DNA from: Girardinichthys multiradiatus
Taxonomy: Eukaryota; Chordata; Actinopteri; Cyprinodontiformes; Goodeidae
Length of the DNA: 64,000 bases
NCBI RefSeq assembly: GCF_021462225.1
Contig: NC_061812.1
Coordinates: 48,775,363 to 48,839,362, forward strand
Direction: 5' to 3'
Of this stretch, positions 33,061-43,839 are shown piece after piece; the first letter of the stretch is position 1; each line of letters begins with the position of its first letter. The notes below the pieces were generated by a model. It was not told the DNA's origin. It was given only the letters and a program-made list of their open reading frames with translations, and did not search any database. Both the position numbers and the translations under genes were made by a program.

Positions 33061-35849
33061 ATGAATAATTTGGGGCTTAATTATGCACATTATATACATC
33101 ACAGGACTTCTGGATTTACAAAATGTCCAGCTTTCCTTCCTAAGTAAAAAGTCTCTTTAGATACAGTATGTCTAAAGCAATTCTTTGGAAATTAGATTAA
33201 AACCCTTTGAGCTCTGATTAATTATTAGTCAGTAACCTTTTTACAAATTCCAAAATAAAACATCAAATTGTAGTGAGTGTATCACATTCACTGGTGGCCA
33301 TGTCCTCTACAAATCTCTGGGTCATATTACCTTTGTGCTGCCAATTGTTTTTATTCCCCACTTTAAAGTTTTAGTTATAAGCAGAGCTTTAAAAATATTT
33401 ATGCCAAAAAAAAAAACAGTCTACAGTTTATTCTGATCATTTACATGCAGGTTTGAAGCGCATACCTGCAAATAATTTAGTGATTTTTATTGTTTAAGTT
33501 GGACTGAAAAAAAATCTTTGACAAACAGCACCTGCTGCTGGTTTGCTATATTTTTAAGAATATTTTGGCACCTGACCCTGTTGTCTGACCTGTTTCTCTC
33601 AGCTTGGGATAGAGGTCAGTGATGTATCTATAAAACATTTTCAAAGGATTTATTTTCTTTACCTCAGCACCGTAAAATGGAAAAAAAAAAGAAAAGTGTT
33701 GCAGTAAATCTAATTTGTTCTGAAAATACAGGGGAATACAGTTTTTCACCATTCAATGAAAAAGGCACAAAGATTTCTCTTTCAGAGAACAATGACAACC
33801 TCAGAGGTAAGATGAGTAAAGTCAGAATTTTGGTAACCGTCACCAGCTGCATGTACTTTAGGAGCTCTCCCCTTAGGGAGATAAAACTACAGGTGATTTA
33901 TTTTAGTCTTCCCAAATATGTTCACCTTCTCACACATTCCCATGTGTGCTGTGCATCATTAGCTACAGCTGTTATATCATAAAGCAGAGTAATGTAGTGT
34001 TTGCATAAATGTGAGAAAAAGGAGTGCTGCATGCATTACAGGAAACATCTTTTTCAAAAACTAAAGTAGTAAAATTCGCTTTAAAAAATGTGTTCTAATG
34101 ATTAGACACTAATATGTTCAACTGTACAACATGCAGAGAAGAGAGATAGTTTGGTCAGAAGGAAAAAATGCTGGGATCTAAAAAAAGTGAAATACTGAAG
34201 ATGCAGCATCATCTGTGTTCCTGTGGAACAAAGATCCCTGGATGTGAAGCCTGAACATGCATGCTAGGTCTGAAAACTAAAATGCACTCTACAGGCTGAA
34301 ACTTTAGCTGGACCGTCCAGGTGGTCTCACTTCAGTCCAAAGCTCTGTTATCAATGAACTGACAGGAGACGGATGACCCTTTGCCATCCCCCTCTTCGAC
34401 CTGGCCGTCACTCACCACATCCAGATGTTTAAAGTGGGAATGAGTGAAAGATCTGCTTCTCAAGAACTAAACTGAAATTCAAAGATGATTTGGCTGAGAA
34501 ATAAGCTATCTAGGCTGACTAAAGGGATGATAGGAATCATGGTGTACTGCAGACTATGTTCAAGGATCCAAATGATTCTAACAGATTCTGTTGCTGGAAG
34601 TGAAATTAAACATTTTCAAGGTTTAAAAAGGGAACACCAAGCAGGTAAAGAGTTCCAGAAACAAGTATGCTAAGCAAGCAGATACCAGTGGAAGCAAAGA
34701 TCCACCTAATGGGTGCTGCTTTCTTGAAAACTGAAAAACCCTCTAACCTCTAGTTTAAAGGGAACATTGGCAGCAAAAAAAAAAAAAACAGTATGAAAAT
34801 TAAAAAATGGCCCATCTGAATATCTGATGCTACTTAACCTTTCTGTCAAAACGGCTCTGTAGACATAAAAAAAGCTGAGCGTAAAGTCAGTGTTGAGAAT
34901 CTTCCGGATTACACAGATAAGGCTTTAAAGTTAATAAGCAACACAGATATATGAAAACAAGGCTTGGTTTAGTTTTTGTCTTTAAGAAAGAGAAAAACAC
35001 AAAGTCTTCTTTGTTAGTGGACTTTAAAATTTGCATTGGTTTAGATTTTACTCATATGTGACTCTAGCAGCAATTTTCAAAGCAAATATAACATAGATGC
35101 AAAAAGAAAAAACTAAAGAGTCTGTGTTTAATTACTGTGGTCAGAACAACTCTATAAAAATGTTTTCCCAAAAACACAGTAGCATCATGAAATATGAAAT
35201 GGAACAGCCAGATATTCTCAGGTAAACTGACAGATCTGCAGCTTAAGAAACAACAACCTCTCCAATCAGATTAAAAAGATTTTCAAGAGTTTCACAAATA
35301 AATCATCTGAGCCCCACTGCCTTCTTTTCAGTTTGATTGTTCCTGACTCAAACATCTAATCTTTTTTGTCCTTTCCTCCTAATATACAGAATTAACAACT
35401 GCTCAAAGCAGGGAGGCTAGAAAACAATGTTTTGAATGATGTTACTTAGAGTTTTCAAAGAGAAACATCAGCAGGTCAAAGATTTACATATCAGCGTATT
35501 TCCAGTTTTCAAGCATGTTACATTTACTGAAAGGATTTAGATCAGCAGATTAGAACATTAGTTGGGCTTTCTTTCTACTATCGTAAATTTAATTGTTGAG
35601 GACTTTCTGAATGAGTTCAGTAGCATATGTGACACTATCATTAAAATTACATCTTAATTTCTAACTTTGACTATACAGAATAAAACTTCTCCCTTACAGT
35701 GGACAGCTAAGGGCCTTTTTCCAAGTCTATATGGTCTGACAGTTGCACTGTTACTGATTGAGCTCAAAGCTGCTTGCCAGATGGGAGCTTTATAAAACAC
35801 AGCCCAGGACTTAAATGGATCCAAACAAAGAGGCAAGGATGAGTCTTAC
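33061..35849 (-). other. Presumed edn3 intron 2 or downstream region
   Basis: This lies 3' of the mature-peptide exon. I looked for the next edn3 exon, which in vertebrates carries an endothelin-like second cysteine motif, and could not find a convincing one here. The sequence is AT-rich with no transposon recognised except the Tc1 scrap at its left edge. Confidence 0.4.
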
Positions 35850-36090
35850 TCGGGTGTGTTGATCCAGATGATGTCCAGGTGGCAGTAATACACACACTCT
35901 TTGTCTTTGTAGGAGTAACATGTGCACCTCTTGGAGCGCCTCCTGGCTGTCAGCGGGTCACAAGCAGAGCAAGACTTGGCTTCACCATCTGGGCTCATGG
36001 TGACAGGGTCAGCCACATTGCTGCTGAGCAAAAGTGTGCTCATGCTGACCTCGCCCACCACCTCCTTTTTCTGGATTACAGACAAGGAAC
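35850..36090 (-). CDS. edn3: Endothelin-3 precursor, exon 2 (mature peptide)
   Basis: Endothelins are secreted 21-residue peptides acting on G-protein-coupled EDNRA/EDNRB receptors; endothelin-3 with EDNRB guides neural-crest cells. This exon encodes precursor residues 24 (part) to about 103. It contains an acidic propeptide with [15 protein letters not shown], the dibasic furin site RSKR (residues 75-78) and then the mature peptide with Cys at 1, 3, 11 and 15 ([15 protein letters not shown]...) ending HLDIIW, followed by INTPE. Tyr-Lys-Asp in the loop and Trp-Ile at the endothelin-converting-enzyme site fit EDN3 better than EDN1 (Trp-Val). The acceptor is CTGCAG just above 36090 and the donor is GTAAGA at 35849-35844. 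The apparent TAA after Glu is part of that donor. Phases (1 in, 2 out) match exon 1. Confidence 0.93.
35864..35926 (-). other. edn3: Mature endothelin-3 peptide (21 residues)
   Basis: Runs from the first Cys after RSKR (codon at 35924-35926) to Trp21 (35864-35866). The expected disulfides are Cys1-Cys15 and Cys3-Cys11. Compared with mammalian ET-3 as I know it, the N-terminal loop has Tyr-Ser where ET-3 has Phe-Thr; the C-terminal tail HLDIIW is unchanged. Confidence 0.93.
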
Positions 36091-36826
36091 CTGCAGGATC
36101 ACAGAGAAATTAATTATCTCTTTAAGAGATGCAGTATTTTGTACTCGGTGTGTAAAACCCAAATATAGCTTAAGGTTCAGACAGTAGGAACTGTGTTTTC
36201 GGAAAACCTACAGATAATTTTCAATTTTAAATCCACATCTGTGGAAGTTTTATATGAATATTATTAGAGAGTGAGGTGGGTTCAGAGGACCAAACACAAC
36301 GTGATGATGGGGCTGCAGTTTTAACAGTTTCATCTTAAAACCACGTGTTTACACAGAGGGTGGTTGATTCCAGCCATTGCTTTACACACAAACATGATTG
36401 GTCATAAGTTTCCCAGCACATCTTTAACGTCACTTAGTAAGAAACAACAAAACAATTCAAAATTGAATGCGAGGACGAGCCATGTCTGATAAGCATTGGC
36501 ATGATGGGAAATAAAGTTCCTCTGATTCTGGGCTGCGATATCAATGACCTGCTATTAATTAAACACCAGAACAAGTTTCGGCGCTGATTCTACCTAACAG
36601 GCCTGCACAGTCTGGTCAAAAGTTCTGTTTGGTCCAGATGTCCTGTCAAACCGTTTCACAGTCAGCTTGTAAATAAAGGTTGTTTTTACTGCTCTGTTGA
36701 CAAGCAGCAGTAATACCTGATTGGCTCAAATTTAACCACCTTTTCTTTTAACCACCAGAGTTTTTGGTTTATTTCATTTACACTCATTGAATTGAATAAT
36801 AATAATAATAATAATAATAATCTTAC
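36091..36826 (-). other. edn3: edn3 intron 1 (736 bp)
   Basis: Bounded by donor GTAAGA (36826-36821) and acceptor TGATCCTGCAG (just above 36090). The donor end is immediately followed by an AAT/ATT trinucleotide run. No other feature recognised. Confidence 0.85.
36794..36820. repeat. (AAT)n microsatellite next to edn3 splice donor
   Basis: About nine AAT units, beginning six bases inside intron 1 from the exon 1 donor. Confidence 0.95.
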
Positions 36827-36896
36827 CATTAGTGAAAGACACTGTCACCACTATTAGGAACAGAATTCCCACTTCAACCGATGATGCGTCAGCCAT
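36827..36896 (-). CDS. edn3: Endothelin-3 precursor, exon 1 coding part (signal peptide)
   Basis: Encodes MADASSVEVGILFLIVVTVS then FTN plus the first base of Gly24. The core VGILFLIVVTVSF is a classic secretory signal segment, as required of an endothelin precursor. The donor GGTAAGA follows. Seventy nucleotides leave phase 1, matching exon 2, which starts with two bases completing Gly. The ATG is the first in frame with this segment, with G at +4. Position, length and phase agree with exon 1 of vertebrate endothelin genes. Confidence 0.85.
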
Positions 36897-37130
36897 CACA
36901 TACAAATCAATATAAAAATGTTAAAATGTTTGGAGATAAGTGAAAACAGAACGAGCCCCGCTCAACGAAGAAGTCTCCTAATCCTAAAACTTCTGACCAC
37001 CCGTAGAGCTCCGCTGCTGCCTCCCTCTGCTTGTCATCAGCCTCCAGACTCTGGTTTATTACCTGCTTTGAGAAGTTGCGATCACTCATGCTTCCTGTTA
37101 GGATTTTCAAAATAAGACAATAAGCTGTAG
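36897..37130 (-). promoter_or_regulatory. edn3: edn3 5' leader with possible upstream open frame
   Basis: Directly upstream of the edn3 ATG. An upstream ATG at about 37089 (MSDRNFSKQVINQSLEADDK) opens a frame of some 60 codons that ends just before the edn3 start in another frame. If transcribed it could damp translation. No clear TATA box or transcription start could be assigned. Confidence 0.35.
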
Positions 37131-38027
37131 GACACTTTTCATTTTGATCTCTTTGCAAAAAGCAAAGTGGTTCATGATTGTGAAGTGGGGGAACTCACAT
37201 TTTATGCAGGAATGACAGGACCCTAGACTCTTCCATAAATGACCCGTATTAATGTGATTTGTGGTATTTTGTCATATGGGTACATGAAAATTTGTACTGT
37301 ATTTTATATCGTAATTGTGTTCACCCGAATTATTTTATTTCAAAAAAATGTATTGTTAACATTTTACCTTTTAAAACACTACAACGACATCAGTATAATT
37401 TGTGTGTGTGTGTGTGTGCACAAGTACATAGCATTTCTGACACCAACTGTTGACCTCTCTGTTTCTTAGGCAGATCTGGCACCTCTATTTCAACAGGTCG
37501 CCCTGTATGTGTCTTTTCTGTGGGTGAGTTGTCTCTCTTATCACCCCACACCTTTTCATTCTTAACAATGGAGGTTTGCAATAGGGAGCTATCATGCATC
37601 GGTGATACCAATCTTGAATGCACTGGTGAAGAAGTTGTCCAAGGTGATGTTGCGTCCTGTGTTTCTGAATGCACTGCATAACCACTGGACAATGTTTTCT
37701 CCTAGTGTCTTCTAAATTCCCCTGGTTGTCTCCAATTTTAAGCAACCCATTTATTTTATTGTGCATCACAACCCCAGAATATCTTCAGGCCATACTTAGC
37801 GGGCTTGTTTGGCATACACAAAAAACACAAAATATACTGTATTTGTAACATTAATGATTTCTTTTATTTTCAGAGTTACAAAGGGTTCTGGTTCTGTGAG
37901 CGGCGGTCAGTCACAGTTGATCAGAAATAAACGTTCCACTGAAATTCCATAGCAATTGAATGTGGATCATTCTAACCTACTTATGGAAGCTTGGGGTAGT
38001 AATACAACAATTTTAATTTTGACACAA

Positions 38028-38066
<39 letters not shown>

Positions 38067-38300
38067 GTTACATTATTGTCATCAAAGCACATATAAGCTG
38101 TTTGCTCTCATTTTTCCACACTCTTTACCCTCTGTCATGTGTCCACCTTCAAACGCTTTTTTAGATGTTATTTCACAACATTGTCACAATCATACATCAT
38201 GTCTATACACTATATGCCTTGCACATCAATGGGTTGAGACAAAAGAGATAAATACTAGAGGTATTCATCACAGTATGATCTTTTGGTCATGATATTCTTC
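37131..38300. other. Non-coding stretch upstream of edn3, with microsatellites
   Basis: Contains a (TG)n run at 37400-37418 and a (CA)n run at 38033-38057. A minus-strand frame at 37485-37769 and its neighbour end with RCQICLRNREVNSWCQKC, a CxxC...CxxC pattern that might be a decayed transposase finger. I could not establish this. Confidence 0.4.
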
Positions 38301-38307
38301 CACCATT

Positions 38308-38559
38308 TTGACTAAAAGATTCAATTGTCAGAAGGCTTTGGAGCTAATTTTTGAAGAGGGTCTGATTCATAGCGATGTGGAAGAGGAAGATGTCTCCGAA
38401 TATGAGGATAATTTAGATGTAAATTCAGAGTGTTCCGATTCTGAAAGTGAATTTATAGATGGCCTTCACTCGGAGCAGCCCAAGAGCCAGCCACTGGAAG
38501 AACCTCGCAGACATATTTGTCTAAGAATTAACAAATTGAATGATCTTCATCCTCAGTGA
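38308..38559 (+). pseudogene. Possible piggyBac-type transposase N-terminal fragment
   Basis: The 83-codon frame MTKRFNCQKALELIFEEGLI... followed by an acidic tract (DVEEEDVSEYED, ECSDSESEFIDGL) resembles the acidic N-terminal region of piggyBac transposases (KRFTxxEALELI plus Asp/Glu/Ser-rich stretch). No catalytic domain follows, because a Tc1 relic begins just downstream. Low-complexity acidic proteins can mislead, so this is tentative. Confidence 0.35.
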
Positions 38560-38983
38560 GAGAGCCACCCTGCTCAGCTGCTAACGTAACACGGTTGGTA
38601 CCGGGCAAGGGGAGCATTAAGCTGAGCAGCAGCAAAGAGGCCCATGGTAACTCTGGAGGAGCTGCAGAGATCTACAGCTCAGGTTGATGATTCTGTTGAT
38701 AAGACAACTTTTGGTTGTGCTCCTGACAAATCTGTTTTTTATGGCAAAGCAGTAAGATTGTTTAAGTGCTAGAAGAATAGGAATTCCCCTCTGCATTTTG
38801 CCACAAGCAATGTACAGGTCACAGCTGGAGCAGGGAAGCTGGTCAGAATTGATGGAAAGATAATGAAGAAGCTAAATACTAGACAATCCAGAAAAAAACC
38901 TGTTAGATGCTGCAAAGACTTGAGACTGAGGAGGAGGTTCACCTTCCAGCAGGTCAACAACCTCAAATATTCAGCCAGATCTA

Positions 38984-40593
38984 CAGGTCCTTCTCAAAAT
39001 ATTAGCATATTGTGATAAAGTTCATTATTTTCCATAATGTCATGATGAAAATTTAACATTCATATATTTTAGATTCATTGCACACTAACTGAAATATTTC
39101 AGGTCTTTTATTGTCTTAATACGGATGATTTTGGCATACAGCTCATGAAAACCCAAAATTCCTATCTCACAAAATTAGCATATTTCATCCGACCAATAAA
39201 AGAAAAGTGTTTTTAATACAAAAAACGTCAACCTTCAAATAATCATGTACAGTTATGCACTCAATACTTGGTCGGGAATCCTTTTGCAGAAATGACTGCT
39301 TCAATGCGGCGTGGCATGGAGGCAATCAGCCTGTGGCACTGCTGAGGTCTTATGGAGGCCCAGGATGCTTCGATAGCGGCCTTTAGCTCATCCAGAGTGT
39401 TGGGTCTTGAGTCTCTCAACGTTCTCTTCACAATATCCCACAGATTCTCTATGGGGTTCAGGTCAGGAGAGTTGGCAGGCCAATTGAGTACAGTGATACC
39501 ATGGTCAGTAAACCATTTACCAGTGGTTTTGGCACTGTGAGCAGGTGCCAGGTCGTGCTGAAAAATGAAATCTTCATCTCCATAAAGCTTTTCAGCAGAT
39601 GGAAGCATGAAGTGCTCCAAAATCTCCTGATAGCTAGCTGCATTGACCCTGCCCTTGATAAAACACAGTGGACCAACACCAGCAGCTGACACGGCACCCC
39701 AGACCATCACTGACTGTGGGTACTTGACACTGGACTTCTGGCATTTTGGCATTTCCTTCTCCCCAGTCTTCCTCCAGACTCTGGCACCTTGATTTCCGAA
39801 TGACATGCAGAATTTGCTTTCATCTGAAAAAAGTACTTTGGACCACTGAGCAACAGTCCAGTGCTGCTTCTCTGTAGCCCAGGTCAGGCGCTTCTGCCGC
39901 TGTTTCTGGTTCAAAAGTGGCTTGACCTGGGGAATGCGGCACCTGTAGCCCATTTCCTGCACACGCCTGTGCACGGTGGCTCTGGATGTTTTTACTCCAG
40001 ACTCAGTCCACTGCTTCCGCAGGTCCCCCAAGGTCTGGAATAGGCCCTTCTCCACAATCTTCCTCAGGGTCCGGTCATCTCTTCTCGTTGTGCAGCGTTT
40101 TCTGCCACACTTTTTCCTTCCCACAGACTTCCCATTGAGGTGCCTTGATACAGCACTCTGGGAACAGCCTAGTCGTTCAGAAATTTCTTTCTGTGTCTTA
40201 CCCTCTTGCTTGAGGGTGTCAATAGTGGCCTTCTGGACAGCAGTCAGGTCGGCAGTCTTACCCATGATTGGGGTTTTGAGTGATGAACCAGGCTGGGAGT
40301 TTTAAAGGCCTCAGGAATCTTTTGCAGGTGTTTAGAGTTAACTCGTTGATTCAGATGATTAGGTTCATAGCTCGTTTAGAGACCCTTTTAATGATATGCT
40401 AATTATGTGAGATAGGAATTTTGGGTTTTCATGAGCTGTATGCCAAAATCATCCGTATTAAGACAATAAAAAACCTGAAATATTTCAGTTAGTGTGCAAT
40501 GAATCTAAAATATATGAATGTTAAATTTTCATCATGACATTATGGAAAATAATGAACTTTATCACAATATGCTAATATTTTGAGAAGGACCTG
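38984..40593 (-). mobile_element. Tc1-like transposon copy C (1610 bp), apparently intact
   Basis: About 200-bp terminal inverted repeats with tips CAGGTCCTTCTCAAAATATT, flanked by TA (38982-38983, 40594-40595). It is 43 bp longer than copies A and B, accounting exactly for their 1-bp and 42-bp deletions. It carries an uninterrupted transposase in minus orientation. Confidence 0.95.
39261..40265 (-). CDS. Tc1-like DD34E transposase, intact (334 aa)
   Basis: Cut-and-paste transposase that binds the terminal repeats and integrates at TA. The N-terminal paired-like domain covers about residues 1-110: the first HTH includes KEISERLGCSQSAVSRHLNG, a basic hook GRKKCGRKR follows, and the second HTH includes SRATVHRRVQEMGYRCR. 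The catalytic domain has Asp in FSDESKF, Asp in FIFQHDLAPAHSAK, and Glu in SPDLNPIENLWD, with 34 residues between the last two. The G-rich SVMVWGAVSAAG box is present. The C-terminus is GFPTKY. Length is normal for Tc1 (about 340). The start is the first ATG of the frame, conserved in copies A and B. It is the only complete transposase in the window and could be active. It lies inside an older Tc1 relic. Confidence 0.93.
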   Translation of the reverse strand: MGKTADLTAVQKATIDTLKQEGKTQKEISERLGCSQSAVSRHLNGKSVGRKKCGRKRCTTRRDDRTLRKIVEKGLFQTLGDLRKQWTESGVKTSRATVHRRVQEMGYRCRIPQVKPLLNQKQRQKRLTWATEKQHWTVAQWSKVLFSDESKFCMSFGNQGARVWRKTGEKEMPKCQKSSVKYPQSVMVWGAVSAAGVGPLCFIKGRVNAASYQEILEHFMLPSAEKLYGDEDFIFQHDLAPAHSAKTTGKWFTDHGITVLNWPANSPDLNPIENLWDIVKRTLRDSRPNTLDELKAAIEASWASIRPQQCHRLIASMPRRIEAVISAKGFPTKY

Positions 40594-40999
40594 TATAATA
40601 GAATGGTTTAGATCAAAGCATATCCATGTGTTAGAATGGCCTAATAAAAGTCCATACCTAAACTCAAGTCAGAAATTGACTTTTGAGATTTAAAAACTGA
40701 TGTTTACAGACACTCTCCATCCAGTCTGACTGAGCTTAAAGAATGGGCAATGTCTGTAGAGATATACAGACATGCTGATCAAACTGCAGCCAAGGGTGGT
40801 TCTGAGTACTGACTGAGGAGGGCTGAAGAAAATCCTAGGACTCACATCTCAAATTTTTTGAATGTAAAATACTTCACAGTTAGTGGATACTTTGAGTTGG
40901 ATTGTTACATAAAATATTGAGATTTTCACATTTTCACATGAAAAAATATGAAACAGTTCAAGGGGTATGGGAACTTTTGTAAGGCACATTGTGTCATAA

Positions 41000-41400
41000 T
41001 GTTCAGTTTTACTGACTCTAGATGTGGCAACAATCACAGAGGCAGAACAGCAGGTTTAACAGTTTGTTTGCAATACAAGCAAAATGAGATAGAGCTCAGA
41101 CTGGATCTGCCAGAGGGACCTGGACTGGCACTGAGGAGGAGAAGAGAGAGGTTTTTGTTGTTTGGGTGAAGTTATCGAGAGGTGTGTAGAGAAGGGTTGA
41201 AGTCCGCTTACTGTTGGTGGTGGACGATGACTTGTTGGAGGAGGTAAGTCTTCCCCACAGATACTGAGTTTGCCAGGAGTGGCACGGAGATTCACAGTGC
41301 TGACATTATCTCTGTGTGATGCTTGAGCAGCAGTGCTTCAGCTAAGCACACAGTGTTGGAGGGTGGACAGGCAGGTGAGCAATGGTTAGGTGGCAGTCCG
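41000..41400. other. Non-coding stretch, nothing recognised
   Basis: No protein-like frame or repeat recognised. Ends at a large hairpin (41404-41451). Confidence 0.4.
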
Positions 41401-41403
41401 TGA

Positions 41404-41451
41404 ACTCTTATATCACTCCTGCTCCGGTAGGAGTAGGAGTGATATAAGAGT
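41404..41451. other. Near-perfect 22-bp hairpin, 4-base loop
   Basis: 41404-41425 is the reverse complement of 41430-41451 with one mismatch; loop GGTA. It shows none of the U-tract expected of a terminator and is not at a transposon end that I can define. Confidence 0.9.
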
Positions 41452-41492
41452 CTCCTTCTTATCTGCCATTTAATTTCCCTTTACCCCCATAT

Positions 41493-41937
41493 TGTCGTAT
41501 CCTGGCAGTATTTAAGTTTTGTGTTTGTGTTTTTGTTCATTTCACTTAGTCTGGTTCTTGGTTTTCCTTTTGTTCTGTATTAACCTTGCTGATTGGTCTC
41601 ACTCCCTCTGTCTTCCTGCAGCCTGGTCCACACCATTTCATTGTTCCCTCTGATTGCCTGGTCTCACTGTTCATTGGTTTACATTCCACTCCCCTCGATA
41701 TTTAAGTTCCCTGGTTGTCATTATTCACTGCTGGTTCCTACGGTTATGCCTGGTCTGGTTACTCTGTGTTCTGGTCTGGTTCTGGTTGCAAATCCTCCTG
41801 GTTTCCTGTCAACCATTCACCTTTTCAAGCCTGTCTGGATTTTTAGTAAGGTTTATTAAACTGAACTTACCTTCATTCAGCTTGTTCCTAGAAGCCTTCT
41901 TTGCACCTTGGTCCTACCACAACACCGCATCATGACA
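41493..41937 (+). repeat. Solo-LTR-like sequence (445 bp)
   Basis: Begins TGTCGTATCC and ends CATCATGACA, with TGTC/GACA tips, T- and C-rich composition, a GATATTTAAG TATA-like site near 41697 and TTATTAAA near the end. It looks like the other LTRs in this window. The flanks (CATAT and TAAAT) do not match well, so the insertion boundaries are less certain. Confidence 0.5.
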
Positions 41938-42328
41938 TAAATGGGCAGGAACCCAGAGAAACATCACTATTAACCCCATCATCTGAATGCAGTCTAGTAT
42001 TTGTCAAATTTCTAATAATATATTATGATAATTTTCTGAATGATTTCTTTGTAAACTGACTAATGAAGAACTTGAATCTGAACAAATAATGGATTTCAAT
42101 GGTCTGGTATCCTCAATCCTCTACTGCAAGCAGTAATGCAATCATCTCTGCAGTATAAACAGTTAACCCTTTATTGAATTTTGAATTCTAGATCTATGAC
42201 TGCTACTCCTATTTGACTTGATGGATTCTGAGATGCATCTGAGTAGATTTTGATGTAGTTATAAAACTGTCCTATATACTACTAAACTGCTATTGGATTT
42301 TATCTTTATGTTTTTTTTTTCTAATATA
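41938..42328. other. Non-coding stretch, nothing recognised
   Basis: AT-rich, no frame or repeat of note. Confidence 0.4.
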
Positions 42329-43705
42329 CACTGCTTAAAAAAATAAAGGGAACACTTAAACAGCACAATATAACTCAGAGTAAATCAAACTTCTGTGAAA
42401 TCAATCTATCCATTTAGGAAGCAACACTGATTGACAATCAATTTCACAGCTGGTGTGCAAATGGAATAGACAACAGGGGGAAATCTTTGGTGATTAGCAA
42501 GAAACACTCAATAAAGGAGTGGTTCTGCAGGTGGGGACCACAGACCACTTCTCAGTACCGATGCTTTCTGGCTGATGTTTTGGTCACTTTTGAATGTTGG
42601 TGGTGTTTTCACACTCGTGGTAGCATGAGACGGACTCTACAACCCACACAAGTGGCTCAGGTAGTGCAGCTCATCCAGGATGGCACATCAATGCGAGCTG
42701 TGGCACAAATGTGCATGTGTCTGCACAAATGGTTGGAAACTGACTCCATGAGGATGGTATGAGGGCCCGACATCCACAAATGGGGGTTGTGCTCACAGCC
42801 CAACACCATGCAGGACGCTTAGCATTTGCCAGAGAACACCAGGATTGGCAAATTCGCCACTGGCGCCCTGTGTTCTTCACAGATGAAAGCAGGTTCACAC
42901 TGAGCACATGTGACAGACGTGACAGAGTCTGGAGACACAGTGGAGAGCGATCTGCTGCCTGCAACATCCTTCAGCATGACCGGTTTGACAGTGGGTCAGT
43001 AATGGTGTGGGGTGGCATTTCTTTGGAGGGCTGCATGACCCTCCATGTGCTCGCCAGAGGTAGCCTGACTGCCATTAGGTACCGAGATGAGATCCTCAGA
43101 CCCCTTGTGAGACCGTATGCTGGTGCGGTTGGCCCTGGGTTCCTCCTAATGCAGGACGATGCTAGACCTCATGTGGCTGGAGTGTGTCAGCAGTTCCTGC
43201 AAGATGAAGACATTGAAGCTATGGACTGGCCCGCCCGTTCCCCAGACCTGAATCCGATTGAGCACATCTGGGACATCATGTCTCGCTCCATCCACCAACG
43301 TCACGTTGCACCACAGACTGTCCAGGAGTTGCTTTAGTCCAGGTCTGGGAGGAGATCCCTCAGGAGACCATCCACCGTCTCATCAGGAGCATGTCCAGGC
43401 ATTGTAGGGAGGTCATACAGGAACGTGGAGGCCACACACAATACTGAGCCTCATTTTGACTTGTTTTAAGGACATTACATCAACGTTGGATCAGCCTGTA
43501 GCGTGTTTTTCTACTTTAATTTTGTGTGTGACTCCAAATCCAGGCCTCCATTGGTTAATAAATTTGATTTCCATTGATGATTTTTGTGTGATTTTGTTGT
43601 CAGCACATTCAACTTTGTACAGAACAAAGTATTCAATGATAATATTTCATTCATTCAGATCTAGGATGTGTTATTAGAGTGTTCCCTTTATTTTTTTGAG
43701 CAGTG
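42329..43705 (+). mobile_element. Tc1-like transposon E (1377 bp), defective
   Basis: Same family as D. Terminal repeats CACTGCTTAAAAAAATAAAG and its counterpart ending TTTTTTTGAGCAGTG, flanked by TA (42327-42328, 43706-43707). Plus orientation. Confidence 0.9.
42625..43447 (+). pseudogene. Tc1-like DD34E transposase, element E, HTH deleted
   Basis: Starts [20 protein letters not shown] as in D. About 190 bp covering the end of the first HTH, the basic hook and the second HTH are then missing (join at about 42703: [14 protein letters not shown]). A long open stretch (42759-43337) keeps FTDESRFTLS, SVMVWGGISLEG, MQDDARPH and SPDLNPIEHIWD: a complete DD34E triad, including the central region that D lacks. 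A frameshift at about 43333 (QELL) breaks the last 37 codons before GGHTQY. Confidence 0.9.
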
Positions 43706-43839
43706 TATTTACAGAGCTTGTCTGTCTGCCCCCCCCCTTCACACCCTACTAAACATCTCATCATATTCAATATTTGTTGACCTTTTTCATTAACCCTTTG
43801 TATATGTATTTCCCAGGTTAGCTTTTCACCAAACCTTAT

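Larger units (their letters stand above)
38610..40988 (+). mobile_element. Tc1-like relic split by copy C
   Basis: The left part, 38610-38983, encodes decayed transposase in plus sense: RPMVTLEELQRSTAQV, SVDKTTFGCAPDKS-like, then AGAGKLVRIDGKIMKK and RLRRRFTFQQVN. The right part, 40596-40988, continues EWFRSKHIHVLEWPNKSP and ends with the family's 3' tip TCAAGGGGTATGGGAACTTT followed by GTAAGGCACA. It is the same family as 54714-57822. The transposase continues from one side of copy C to the other. Many stops; left terminal repeat not found. Confidence 0.75.

Noticed and set aside
35846..35849. TAA stop directly after the endothelin tail
   Set aside because: It is part of a GTAAGA splice donor, and vertebrate endothelin genes split at this point.
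33061..35849. Search for edn3 exon 3
   Set aside because: No minus-strand segment with the CxC...DxxCxxxC pattern, in phase and with splice borders, was found. It may lie further left or be too diverged to see by eye.
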